This document shows, one piece after another, positions 9,030 to 16,816 of a DNA stretch of 64,000 nt (within the stretch, counting starts at the first letter, position 1; every line of letters starts with the position of its first letter). The notes beneath the pieces were generated by a model, which did no database searches, was not told the DNA's origin, and saw only the letters and a program-made list of their open reading frames with translations. Made by a program: the position numbers and the translations under genes. Source of the stretch: Methylobacterium nodulans ORS 2060 (GTDB taxonomy: Bacteria > Pseudomonadota > Alphaproteobacteria > Rhizobiales > Beijerinckiaceae); the NCBI RefSeq assembly GCF_000022085.1, contig NC_011894.1, forward strand, positions 2,259,501 to 2,323,500, read 5' to 3'.

Positions 9030-10355
9030 GTGACCGATCGTGCCGCCCGCGGCCTTCTCGTCGCCGCCCCCCGCTCGGGCTCCGGCAAGACCACCGTGAC
9101 CCTCGCGATCCTGCGGGCGCTCGCCCGCCGGGGTGTCGCGGTGGCGGGGGCGAAATGCGGGCCGGACTACATCGACCCGGCGTTCCATGCCGCGGCGACG
9201 GGCCGGCCGAGCTTCAATCTCGACAGTTTCGCGATGACGGAGACGCTGCTCGATGCGGTGGCGGGCACGGCCGGGCAGGGGGCCGAGTTCCTGATCGCCG
9301 AGGGCTCCATGGGCCTGTTCGACGGGGTGGTGGCGGAGGAGGGCCGCAGCGGCGCGAATGCCGATATCGCGGCACGCTACGGCTGGCCGGTGATCCTGGT
9401 GCTCGACGTGTCCGGCGCCGCGCAATCGGCGGCGGCGGTGGCGCTCGGCTGCCGGCTCTACGACCCGCGCCTGCAGGTCGCAGGCGTGATCCTCAACAAG
9501 GTCGCGAGCCCGCGGCACCGGCGGCTCGTGGAGGCGGGGCTCGCCCGGACGGGCCTGCCCGTGCTCGGCGCGCTCGCCCGCGATACCGCCCTGGCACTCC
9601 CCGAGCGCCATCTCGGCCTCGTCCAGGCGGAGGAGACCGGCGACCTCGCCGCCCGGCTCGACCGCCTGGCCGATCTCGCCGAGACGGCTCTCGACCTCGA
9701 CGCGATCGTGGCGGCGGCCGCCGGCCGGGTGCCGCCGGCAGGCTTGAGTCCCCTCCCGGAACCGCCCGGACAGCGAATCGCGCTCGCGCGGGACGCCGCG
9801 TTCTCGTTCATCTACCCGCATATGGCAGCGGGCTGGCGGGCCGCCGGCGCCGAACTCGTGCCGTTCTCGCCGCTAGCCGACGAGCCGCCGCCAGAGGGCT
9901 GCGACGCCTGCTGGCTCCCGGGCGGCTATCCGGAGCTGCATGCCGGCCAGCTGGCGGCGGCCGGCCGCTTCCTCGCGGGCCTGCGGGACTTCGCCCGCAC
10001 CCGGCCGGTCCACGGGGAATGCGGCGGCTACATGGTGCTGGGCGAGGGGCTGGAGGATGCCGAGGGCCGGCGGCACGCCATGGCGGGCCTGTTGCCCGTG
10101 GCGACCTCCTATGCCCGGCGCAAGCTGCATCTCGGCTACCGGGTCGCCACGCTCCTCGCCGACGGACCGCTCGGACCCGCCGGCGCCGTCCGCGTCGGGC
10201 ATGAATTCCACTATGCCAGCGAGCTCACCGCGGCGCCGGACGAATCCGCGGCGCTCGCCCGGGTGACGGATGGGGAAGGGCGCCTGCTCGGCGTCGCAGG
10301 CCATCGGCGCGGCCGGGTCAGCGGCAGCTTCTTTCACCTGATCGGCCCGCGCTGA
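9030..10355 (+). CDS. cobB: Hydrogenobyrinic/cobyrinic acid a,c-diamide synthase CobB
   Basis: CobB amidates the a and c side chains of hydrogenobyrinic acid using glutamine and ATP. The N-terminal dethiobiotin-synthetase-like domain has the P-loop APRSGSGKTTVT and KCGPDYIDPAFH. The C-terminal class I glutamine amidotransferase domain has GGYPELHA and the nucleophile cysteine in VHGECGGYMVLGEGL, with a late GHEFHYA segment supplying the histidine. The GTG start has AGGAGG seven bases upstream. The 59-bp gap to the divergent cbiD must hold both promoters. A strong hairpin follows downstream. Confidence 0.95.
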   Translation: MTDRAARGLLVAAPRSGSGKTTVTLAILRALARRGVAVAGAKCGPDYIDPAFHAAATGRPSFNLDSFAMTETLLDAVAGTAGQGAEFLIAEGSMGLFDGVVAEEGRSGANADIAARYGWPVILVLDVSGAAQSAAAVALGCRLYDPRLQVAGVILNKVASPRHRRLVEAGLARTGLPVLGALARDTALALPERHLGLVQAEETGDLAARLDRLADLAETALDLDAIVAAAAGRVPPAGLSPLPEPPGQRIALARDAAFSFIYPHMAAGWRAAGAELVPFSPLADEPPPEGCDACWLPGGYPELHAGQLAAAGRFLAGLRDFARTRPVHGECGGYMVLGEGLEDAEGRRHAMAGLLPVATSYARRKLHLGYRVATLLADGPLGPAGAVRVGHEFHYASELTAAPDESAALARVTDGEGRLLGVAGHRRGRVSGSFFHLIGPR

Positions 10356-10434
10356 GCGCCCGACCGGCCTCGCGACCATCCGGACGGAGAAAAGGTGCCG
10401 GAGAAGCGATGCCCGCTTCTGCCGGACCAGCTCC

Positions 10435-10467
10435 AGAGCCGTGCCCGACCGGGTCGGGCACGGCTCT
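10435..10467. terminator. Strong hairpin between convergent cobB and the XRE regulator gene
   Basis: AGAGCCGTGCCCGACC is followed, after a single G, by its exact reverse complement, giving a potential 16-bp stem (fewer pairs once a loop is allowed). It lies in the 172-bp gap between cobB and the convergent regulator gene, 79 bp after the cobB stop. There is no clear U-run on either side, so it may work as a bidirectional or processing hairpin and not as a classic intrinsic terminator. A smaller GAAGCG-CGCTTC hairpin lies just before it. Confidence 0.6.
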
Positions 10468-10527
10468 CAAGCCTTGTTCTCACGCGCTCCCTTGCGCCGA
10501 ACCGGTGTCCGCTTCGGCGGGAGCGCC

Positions 10528-10932
10528 CTAGTCGGCGCTGCCGTTGGCGATCCCCGTCGACCGGCTCAGCCGGGCGGCCGAGCGGACGATGGCGAGCACC
10601 TCGCGCCGGAGCTGGTCGTCCTCGATCTGGACATAGGCGCGCAGGATGTCGACGGCGCCCTGCGTGCTCAGGAAGCCGAACACGTTGTCGTCGCGGCCCG
10701 CCGCATCGTTCGGCTCCTCGAAGAAGGCCGAGACCGGCACTTCGAGGAGGCGCGCGATCTCGCGCAGGCGGCCCGCGCCGACGCGGTTCTGCCCCTTCTC
10801 GTATTTCTGCACCTGCTGGAAGGTCACGCCGACGGCATTGCCGAGCGCGGTCTGGCTCAGGCCCTTCGCCTTGCGCAGTGCAGTGATCCGGATGCCGACG
10901 AGGCGATCGACCTCGGTAGTCTGCTTAGGCAT
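10528..10932 (-). CDS. XRE-family helix-turn-helix regulator
   Basis: This 134-residue protein has an N-terminal Cro/CI-type HTH: RLVGIRITALRKAKGLSQTAL then VGVTFQQVQKYEKGQNRVGAGRL, with LEVPVSAFFE closing the domain at about residue 75. The C-terminal half is family-typical and ends with a helix rich in Leu/Arg (LRREVLAIVRSAARLS). Rhizobial relatives of this architecture (the PraR-like group) are repressors of surface or symbiosis functions. That is knowledge of the group, and the target here is unknown. The upstream gap of about 520 bp leaves ample room for control. Confidence 0.88.
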   Translation of the reverse strand: MPKQTTEVDRLVGIRITALRKAKGLSQTALGNAVGVTFQQVQKYEKGQNRVGAGRLREIARLLEVPVSAFFEEPNDAAGRDDNVFGFLSTQGAVDILRAYVQIEDDQLRREVLAIVRSAARLSRSTGIANGSAD

Positions 10933-11451
10933 GTGTCCTCGACACTCTGTCTCACATCCCGCTCCGGCCCCTGGCATCGTGCCGGGCTCGGGCCGCGCGG
11001 CCTCCCTCCCCAAGCGGCAGCCCCCGGAGCACGACGCCCCGGCCGCCCCGCGGCCATCGCCCTGACGTGCCGGACGCGGACACTCCGCGTGTCCCGGACG
11101 CCGTGACATCCTGCGGCCCCGCGGATCCCGCGGAGGCCGGTACATGACAGCGCTGCCACGCTGCGCGATCGGATGCCGCCCGCCGGACAAAGCGGGGCTT
11201 GGAGCGCCAAGCTGCGCCCCATCGATCTGCCATGCAACCGGACCTGCGTCTACACGTAGAACATGAATTCCCAAGAGGAATGCAGAAGAAAGCGCAGCCG
11301 AGGCGGCCGGCGGATCAGCAGCCCGGAGGGGCCTGGACGATCGGCGGCCCGCCCGGACCCGCCTTGATTGCGGCAACGAAATCGCCTTCTGTCGGCGTCG
11401 ACGCCGCGGCGGCCGCGTCCGGCCGTGCCCGCACCGACAAGGAATTGCCCC
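10933..11451. other. Intergenic region between XRE regulator and heme monooxygenase genes
   Basis: No convincing gene is present in this 519-bp divergent spacer. It should contain the promoters of both flanking genes. Small hairpins occur, for example GGACAC-n5-GTGTCC near 11086-11102. Around 11257-11272 there is a short partly symmetric AT-richer patch, GTAGAACATGAATTCC, in an otherwise very GC-rich stretch. It faintly resembles the iron-control elements of alphaproteobacteria but does not match well enough to call. Confidence 0.4.
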
Positions 11452-11781
11452 ATGTTCATCGCCATGAACCGGTTCAAGGTCTACAAAGATGCCGCGGCCG
11501 AGTTCGAGCGGGTCTGGCTCGGGCGAGACAGCCATCTGGACGAGATGAAGGGCTTCGTCGCGTTTCATCTCCTGCGGGGCCCCGAGCATGAGGATCACAT
11601 CCTCTATGCCTCCCACACCGTGTGGTCGTCGCGGGCGGATTTCGAAGCCTGGACCCGCTCCGAGCAATTCCGGAAGGCCCATAGCCGGGCGCCCGGGACG
11701 AAGCCGCTTTACCTCTCGCATCCCCAGTTCGAGGGATTCGAGGCGGTGCAGACGCTGGGCCGGGCCGAAGCGGCGGAGTGA
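11452..11781 (+). CDS. Antibiotic-biosynthesis-monooxygenase-fold protein, probable heme-degrading monooxygenase
   Basis: This 109-residue single ferredoxin-like ABM-domain protein opens with FIAMNRFKVYKDAAAEFE and has GFVAFHLLRGP in the middle and an SEQFRKAH segment towards the end. Rhizobial heme oxygenases of the HmuD/HmuQ (IsdG-like) type have this size and these motifs. They open heme to release iron. I infer the same role here. No heme-uptake genes are adjacent, so the context does not confirm it. AAGGA lies seven bases before the ATG. The stop codon is the first three bases of a hairpin-rich repeat (TGATACC). Confidence 0.72.
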   Translation: MFIAMNRFKVYKDAAAEFERVWLGRDSHLDEMKGFVAFHLLRGPEHEDHILYASHTVWSSRADFEAWTRSEQFRKAHSRAPGTKPLYLSHPQFEGFEAVQTLGRAEAAE

Positions 11782-11907
11782 TACCACCGGTCATTGAAAA
11801 TGACCGGTGGTTCCGCTCTCGAATTTTCGCCAAGCCTTTGGCTTGATGTCGGAAATTCGAGATGGATCAACGGCCCGCTGCGCCAGCAGCCTGGGCCGTT
11901 GGTATGA
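11779..11907. repeat. Hairpin-rich repeat unit (type B, first copy)
   Basis: Three hairpins sit in series. The first is ACCACCGGTCATT-GAA-AATGACCGGTGGT, a 13-bp perfect stem directly after the stop codon of the monooxygenase gene. The second is TCGAATTTTC with GGAAATTCGA around AAGCC-TTT-GGCTT. The third is CAACGGCCC with GGGCCGTTG. The outer ends are inversely related (TGATACCA and TGGTATGA). The first stem could end transcription of the upstream gene, although no U-run follows. Confidence 0.65.
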
Positions 11908-12021
11908 TACGGCTTCCGGTTGATTCCCTCCAAGACGAGGATGCGCGGGATCCCCTCTCCCGATTGGGAAAGGGGATCCCGCGTGGACTCATCTCGGAAC
12001 AGATCAACCGGAAACCGTATC
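11906..12021. repeat. Nested palindromic repeat (type B, second copy)
   Basis: Outer arms GATACGGCTTCCGGTTGAT and ATCAACCGGAAACCGTATC (11906-11924 and 12003-12021) are inverted with few mismatches. At the centre (11946-11982) a second palindrome pairs GCGGGATCCCCT with AGGGGATCCCGC around a type-A-like CTCCCGATTGGGAA. The right arm overlaps the stop codon of the antisense MFS gene, whose end reads TGATACGG. The copy at 37130-37248 has the same plan. Confidence 0.8.
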
Positions 12022-13255
12022 ACGCGCTCCGCAGCGGCCCGCCGAGCCGGGGCAGGAAGACCGCGAGGAGGCCGATCGCGGGCAGGAAGGCGCAGAGCGC
12101 ATAGACGAACTCGATGCCCGTGCGGTCGGCGAGTTCGCCGAGCACCGCCGCGCCGAGGCCGCCCATCCCGAAGGCGAAGCCGAAGAACAGCCCGCCCACG
12201 AGTCCGACCCGGCCCGGCAGGAGCTCCTGAGCATAGACCAGGATCGCCGGCATCGCGGATGCCAGGATGAGGCCGATCGGGACCGTGAGGACGACCGTCC
12301 AGAACAGATTCGCATGCGGCAGCGCGAGCGTGAAGGGCAGCACGCCGACGATCGAGCTCCAGATCACCACCTTGCGCCCGAACCGGTCCCCGATCGGGCC
12401 GCCGATCACGGTTCCGACCGCCACCGCGCCCAGGAACACGAAGAGAAACACCTGCGCTTCCTGCACCGAGACCCCGAACCGGTGCAGCAGGTAGAAGGTG
12501 AAGTAGGACGTGAAGCTCGCCATGTAGAAGTACTTGGAGAAGATCAGCACCAGCAGGATCGCCACCGTGAGCACGATCCGCCGGCGCGACAGCGGCGCGC
12601 CGCTGCCCGGGCCCGTCCGGCGGGGCCGTGCCGCGCCGAGGGCGAGCCGCTCCCGGTACCAGCGGCCGACGAGGCTCAGCACGACGAAGCCGGCCAAGGC
12701 CGCGAGCGCGAAGAGGGCGACGCTGCCCTGCCCGTGCGGGACGACGATGAAGGCCGCCAGCAGCGGGCCGATCGCCGTCCCGGCATTGCCGCCGACCTGG
12801 AACACCGATTGGGCGAGCCCGTAGCGGCCGCCGGAGGCGAGGCGGGCGACCCGCGAGGCTTCCGGATGGAAGATCGCCGATCCGGTCCCGACGAGCCCCG
12901 CCGCGACGAGAAGGCTCGCGAAGCTCCACGCCTGCGAGAGCAGGAGGAGGCCGGCAAGCGAGAGCAGCATGCCCGCCGCCAGGGAGAAGGGCTGGGGCCG
13001 CCTGTCGGTGGAAAGACCCACCACGGGTTGCAGCAGCGACGAGGTGAGCTGGAAACCCAGCGTGAGGAGGCCGATCTGGCCGAAATCGAGCCGGTAGCTC
13101 TGCTTGAGCAGGGGGTAGATCGCCGGCAGCAGCGACTGGATCAGGTCGTTGAGGAGATGCGACAGGCTTAAGGCCGCGAGCACGGCAGCCGTCGGCCCCG
13201 CAGCCGGGCGCGCCGCAGCGCCCGCCAAACCGCCCTCGCTCGCGCGCGCATCCAT
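12020..13255 (-). CDS. fsr: Fosmidomycin-resistance-type MFS transporter
   Basis: This 411-residue protein has 12 predicted membrane segments and belongs to the major facilitator superfamily. The stretch HLLNDLIQSLLPAIYPLLK then IGLLTLGFQLTSSLLQP and the family motif G-L-STDRRP match the Fsr subfamily of E. coli, an inner-membrane efflux pump. The substrate in this organism is unknown. The start is at MDARASEGG. An upstream extension would be Arg-rich and lacks support. The gap of 241 bp to the divergent sugar transferase gene holds no other gene. The gene ends inside a palindromic repeat arm. Confidence 0.88.
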   Translation of the reverse strand: MDARASEGGLAGAAARPAAGPTAAVLAALSLSHLLNDLIQSLLPAIYPLLKQSYRLDFGQIGLLTLGFQLTSSLLQPVVGLSTDRRPQPFSLAAGMLLSLAGLLLLSQAWSFASLLVAAGLVGTGSAIFHPEASRVARLASGGRYGLAQSVFQVGGNAGTAIGPLLAAFIVVPHGQGSVALFALAALAGFVVLSLVGRWYRERLALGAARPRRTGPGSGAPLSRRRIVLTVAILLVLIFSKYFYMASFTSYFTFYLLHRFGVSVQEAQVFLFVFLGAVAVGTVIGGPIGDRFGRKVVIWSSIVGVLPFTLALPHANLFWTVVLTVPIGLILASAMPAILVYAQELLPGRVGLVGGLFFGFAFGMGGLGAAVLGELADRTGIEFVYALCAFLPAIGLLAVFLPRLGGPLRSA

Positions 13256-13496
13256 GAGTGCTCTCCGGGTTGCCGGCAGGTCTTCTAGCACCATCCCGTC
13301 GGGGCGGATCCGGCTTCGCCGCAAGGCCGGGTTGCACCCGTGGGACAGGTCGCTGCGGTCCCTCCTTTGCTGTGTCACGGACATCCGTCCGGACGGGGCG
13401 CGTAAGCGTCCCATTCCGGCACGGACAGCCCGTGAGACCGAACCGACGGGGGCCGCACCGGCTCCTCGGCGGGACAAGCCGGAACAGCTTTAAGGC

Positions 13497-14993
13497 ATGC
13501 GACACGAACGGTTCACCATCGAGGGCGCCGCGACCGCGACCGGCGCCGAGCGGCGCGCGATCTGGGCCGCCCTGCTGCCGCGGCGGCGCCGCGGCGCGTT
13601 GCGGCTCGCCATCGGCATCGGGGCGGCTGCGGCGGAGTTCCTCGCCGTGCTCGCCACGGTGCTCGTGGCCCAGACCCTCTACCACGCGGCGGTCCTGCGC
13701 ACCGAGGTTCCGGTCGCCTCCGCGCTGCAGGTCGGGCTGCTCCTCGGATCGTTCGTCGTGCTGCCGAACGTCGCGCGGGGCGACTACAGCATCGAGAACT
13801 ACCTGTCGCGCGGGCCGCACCTGCGCCGGAGCGCGAGCCTGTGGCTCGGTGCCTGGACGCTGCTCCTGACGATTGGGTTCCTCACCAAGACCACCAGCGA
13901 GGTCTCGCGCGTGGCGGCGGTCACCGCCTTCGTGGCGGGGCTTCCGGTCCTCTGGGCGACGCGGGCCCTGTCGCTCGCCCTGGTGCGGCGGCTGATCACC
14001 CCCCGTTCGGGATCGGCGCGCCGCGTCCATCTCATCGGCTACGAGACCGACATTGCGGGCTTCTATTCCGGCCACGATGCCGAAGCGCTCGGCGTGCGGG
14101 TGATCGGGGCGAGCTACCTGCGTCCGGTACCGCTGGGGGCCGGTGCGGCGGAGCGGCGGCGCCAGCTCGGGGAGGATCTCGACCTCGCGGTCTCGGTGGT
14201 CCGCTTCCTGCGGCCGGACGACATCTTCGTTCTCGTCCCCTGGACGGATGTCGAGGATGTCGAGCTCTGCGTCGATGCGTTCCTGCGGGTCCCGGCCGCC
14301 CTCCACCTGCGGCCCGGGCAGGTGATGGACCGCTTCACGGATATCCGCCTCGTCCGGGTCGGACGCCTCACCGGCCTCAATGTCGGCCGCGCCCCTCTGA
14401 GCCCGCTCGAGATCGCGCTCAAGCGCAGCTTCGACCTCGCGGCGGCGAGCCTCGCGCTCGTCGTGCTGTCGCCCGTCCTGGCGATGATCGCGATCCTGAT
14501 CCGCCTCGACAGCCCGGGGCCCTGCCTGTTCCGGCAGAAGCGCTACGGCTTCAACCAGGAGGCGTTCTCGGTCTACAAGTTCCGCAGCATGCGGGCGGAG
14601 CCCGAGGGTGCCTTCCGGCAGGCGACGCGCAACGATTCCCGCATCACCCGCATCGGCCGCATCCTGCGCCGCACCAACCTCGACGAATTGCCCCAGCTCC
14701 TCAACGTCATCCGGGGCGACATGTCGCTGGTCGGCCCGCGGCCGCACGCGCTCGCCCATGACCGCAGCTTCGAGCGGCGGATCGCCCGCTACGCCCGCCG
14801 CCACAACGTGCGGCCCGGCATCACCGGTTGGGCGCAGGTCAACGGCCTGCGCGGCGAGACGCTGACCGACGCCGACATGCAGCGCCGCGTCGAGCATGAC
14901 CTGTATTACATCGACAACTGGTCGCTCTGGTTCGACCTGCAGATCCTGGTGATGACCCTGGTGGCGCGCAGCGCCTTCCGCAACGCCTATTGA
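13497..14993 (+). CDS. Exopolysaccharide polyprenyl glycosylphosphotransferase
   Basis: This 498-residue membrane enzyme transfers a sugar phosphate to undecaprenyl phosphate to start a surface polysaccharide repeat unit. The N-terminal half has four or so membrane segments and a CoA-binding-like domain (ARRVHLIGYETDIAGF). The C-terminal bacterial sugar-transferase domain begins with KRSFDLAAASLALVVLSP and carries FRQKRYGFN, VYKFRSMR, TNLDELPQLLNVIRGDMSLVG, GITGWAQVNGLRGET and YYIDNWSLWFDL, all typical of WcaJ/ExoY-type enzymes. No other polysaccharide genes are nearby, so it appears as an orphan. Confidence 0.92.
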   Translation: MRHERFTIEGAATATGAERRAIWAALLPRRRRGALRLAIGIGAAAAEFLAVLATVLVAQTLYHAAVLRTEVPVASALQVGLLLGSFVVLPNVARGDYSIENYLSRGPHLRRSASLWLGAWTLLLTIGFLTKTTSEVSRVAAVTAFVAGLPVLWATRALSLALVRRLITPRSGSARRVHLIGYETDIAGFYSGHDAEALGVRVIGASYLRPVPLGAGAAERRRQLGEDLDLAVSVVRFLRPDDIFVLVPWTDVEDVELCVDAFLRVPAALHLRPGQVMDRFTDIRLVRVGRLTGLNVGRAPLSPLEIALKRSFDLAAASLALVVLSPVLAMIAILIRLDSPGPCLFRQKRYGFNQEAFSVYKFRSMRAEPEGAFRQATRNDSRITRIGRILRRTNLDELPQLLNVIRGDMSLVGPRPHALAHDRSFERRIARYARRHNVRPGITGWAQVNGLRGETLTDADMQRRVEHDLYYIDNWSLWFDLQILVMTLVARSAFRNAY

Positions 14994-15027
14994 GGGAGAA
15001 AGGGACCGGGACGAGGAAGGCTGCGCT

Positions 15028-15318
15028 TCAGGCGAGCAGGGCGAGCGGCCTGCGCTCGCCGGCCTCCGGCGGCGCGAGGCGCGGCGCGGGCCGCATGAAG
15101 CTCAGCCGCCCGCGCTTCACCCCGAACAGCGGCTGGGCCAGGGTGCACACCGCTTCGGCCGCGTCCCTCGCGTCGAGCACGACGAGATCCGCCGCGCAGC
15201 CCGGGGCGATGCCGTAATCGGCCTGCCGCATGATCCGTGCCGCCGAGACGGTCACGAGGTCGAGGCAGTCCTCCCGGCCGGGCGGCTGGGCATTGGTGAA
15301 GAGGCGATCGACCGCCAT
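15028..15318 (-). pseudogene. C-terminal remnant of an amidohydrolase (cytosine-deaminase type)
   Basis: The 96 codons read as the tail of a metal-dependent amidohydrolase: LDLVTVSAARIMRQADYGIAPGCAADLVVLD followed by LAQPLFGVKRGR. The catalytic barrel with its metal-binding histidines is missing, so it cannot be active alone. The apparent start lies five bases after the stop of the SnoaL-like gene on the same strand, which suggests that a deletion brought the fragment there. It might still be translated by coupling. Confidence 0.7.
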
Positions 15319-15323
15319 GGCCG

Positions 15324-15737
15324 TCAGGCCCCGAGGCCCGGGTCGAGGATGCGCTCGGCGCTGTCGTTCCAGACCTCATGCGAGACGATCAGGCCGTCGC
15401 GCACGACGAACCGGTCGATGTAGCGGTTGCCCTCGAAGGGCGTGCCGTCCGGCCATTCGCCGTAGAGCGTGCCGAGATTGTAGACGATGGTCTCGTCGGG
15501 CCCGGGCACCACGTCATTGCGCAGGATGCGCTTCTTCACCCAGCGGTAGCGCTTCGCGTTGAAGGCCGTCGCCTCGCCCGGATGGCCGAAGACGCGCCCG
15601 CCCGTGAACACGATGCGCACGTCCGGCGTCATGAAGGCCGCCGCCGCAACGGGATCCGGCCGCATCGAGGCTTCGAGGAAGGCATCGACGATGCGGGCGG
15701 CCTCCGCGGCCGCCTGGGTGGGATCGGGTCGAGTCAT
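15324..15737 (-). CDS. SnoaL/NTF2-like nuclear-transport-factor-2-fold protein
   Basis: This 137-residue protein has the NTF2-like cone fold pattern: an N-terminal helix (RIVDAFLEASMRPDPVAAAAFM), strands around DVRIVFTGGRVFGH, and the late GNRYIDRFVVRDGLIVSHEVWNDS segment typical of SnoaL-like proteins. Members range from polyketide cyclases to dehydratases and limonene-epoxide-hydrolase relatives, so no reaction can be given. It is followed immediately by the amidohydrolase remnant. A GGAGA motif precedes the start. Confidence 0.78.
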   Translation of the reverse strand: MTRPDPTQAAAEAARIVDAFLEASMRPDPVAAAAFMTPDVRIVFTGGRVFGHPGEATAFNAKRYRWVKKRILRNDVVPGPDETIVYNLGTLYGEWPDGTPFEGNRYIDRFVVRDGLIVSHEVWNDSAERILDPGLGA

Positions 15738-15955
15738 GACGGGTCTCCTGCAGGGAGGATGCGAATCCGGAGGGCGCCCGGATCGTATGCCATTTCGGCA
15801 GCCGGCCGTGTCCCGGACTGCGCGGCCGCAACGCCCTCGGCCTCATCGCCCGAGTGACGGCCGCGCCCATGCGTGAGGACCGCGCCGGCGCGGCAGCAGA
15901 TCGTTAAGGATCCGCCTCCTAGGGTGAAGGCTGTCTCAACGATTGGGGGGCGGCC

Positions 15956-16267
15956 GTGTCCCTGCGTCTCAACCTCGCCACCGGAACTCTCGCGGTGCTC
16001 GGCTTCGGCACGGTCTGCGCCGTGTCGGCGGTGAATCTCGACCGCCTGCCCTCGGCCTCCGCGCCGATCCCGCAGGTGGCTGCCGTGCGCGCCGCGCCCG
16101 CGGAGCCGGCGGCGACGGGCTCGATCGCGCCGGCTCCGGTTCCCTCCAAGCCGCGGGCCAAACCCGCGAAGGCCGAGGCGGCGCGCGATCCGGCCTTCGA
16201 TTCCGAGCGTCTCGCGCAGCTGCTGAGTGCCGCCGCGGCCGGGACCGCCAGACCGATCGACCACTGA
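15956..16267 (+). CDS. Small exported or membrane-anchored protein of unknown function
   Basis: A GTG-started frame encodes 103 residues. It opens with an N-terminal hydrophobic segment (LATGTLAVLGFGTVCAVSAV), then a Pro/Ala-rich linker and a short C-terminal helix (DSERLAQLLSAAAAG). The composition suggests a periplasmic or inner-membrane-anchored protein. Third codon positions are strongly GC, as in neighbouring genes. I recognise no family. The spacing upstream to a possible GGGGGGCGG motif is short, so the start is uncertain. Confidence 0.5.
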   Translation: MSLRLNLATGTLAVLGFGTVCAVSAVNLDRLPSASAPIPQVAAVRAAPAEPAATGSIAPAPVPSKPRAKPAKAEAARDPAFDSERLAQLLSAAAAGTARPIDH

Positions 16268-16406
16268 GAACCGGCCGATCCCGGCCATCCCGGGATGCCG
16301 CGGGCCGGCCGGGGACGGCGCACTGCGGAAGGTCTTGCATTCAGCGCAAGAATGCTTCGGCCCAAGCGGCAGATGACGAGGACAACCCAGGAATGGGGGC
16401 TTGTCC

Positions 16407-16655
16407 ATGTCCAGCACCACCATCGCCCGGGCAATGGCACCGCTGCTCATCGCCACGACGCTGGTCGTGTCGGTCGTCGTCTCGGTCTTCCTGAGCCTGA
16501 TGCTGCTGATCTCCTATGCGGTCCTTGCCGTCCTGTTCAGCCTCGGGTCGATCGGGATCGGCGTCGCCACGGCCATCATCAAGATGCTGTGCCTGACCAT
16601 CATCGTCAGCTCCTTCGCCGTCGGCCGATTGCTGTGGTCCGGCCAGGGGCGGTGA
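16407..16655 (+). CDS. Small two-segment membrane protein of unknown function
   Basis: The frame encodes 82 residues. The middle is almost entirely hydrophobic (from APLLIATTLVVSVVV through LLISYAVLAVLFSLG to MLCLTIIVSSFAV), giving two or three membrane segments. A GGGGG motif precedes the ATG, and a TTG six bases earlier is an alternative start. It ends with a short basic tail. I recognise no family. The gene lies alone between the small exported protein and aspS. Confidence 0.55.
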   Translation: MSSTTIARAMAPLLIATTLVVSVVVSVFLSLMLLISYAVLAVLFSLGSIGIGVATAIIKMLCLTIIVSSFAVGRLLWSGQGR

Positions 16656-16816
16656 CGGACCGCGGATCAGGCGGCGGCCCGCGCGGTGCGGAGCCAGCCC
16701 GCGCTTGACTTGCGCACCCGTGCGTGAATGGGTGCGCCGACCTCTGCCCGGGAGGTTGCGCCGTCGCCGGCCGCTCCCGCGGCACTCGACCAAGAAGCCG
16801 CCCGAAGAAGCCAACC

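Noticed and set aside
11709..14897. A 1062-codon open frame on the minus strand across fsr and the sugar transferase gene
   Set aside because: It is the antisense shadow of high-GC genes. It has no domain logic, and the real genes on either strand explain the region. Only the fsr part is coding, and that is in a different frame.
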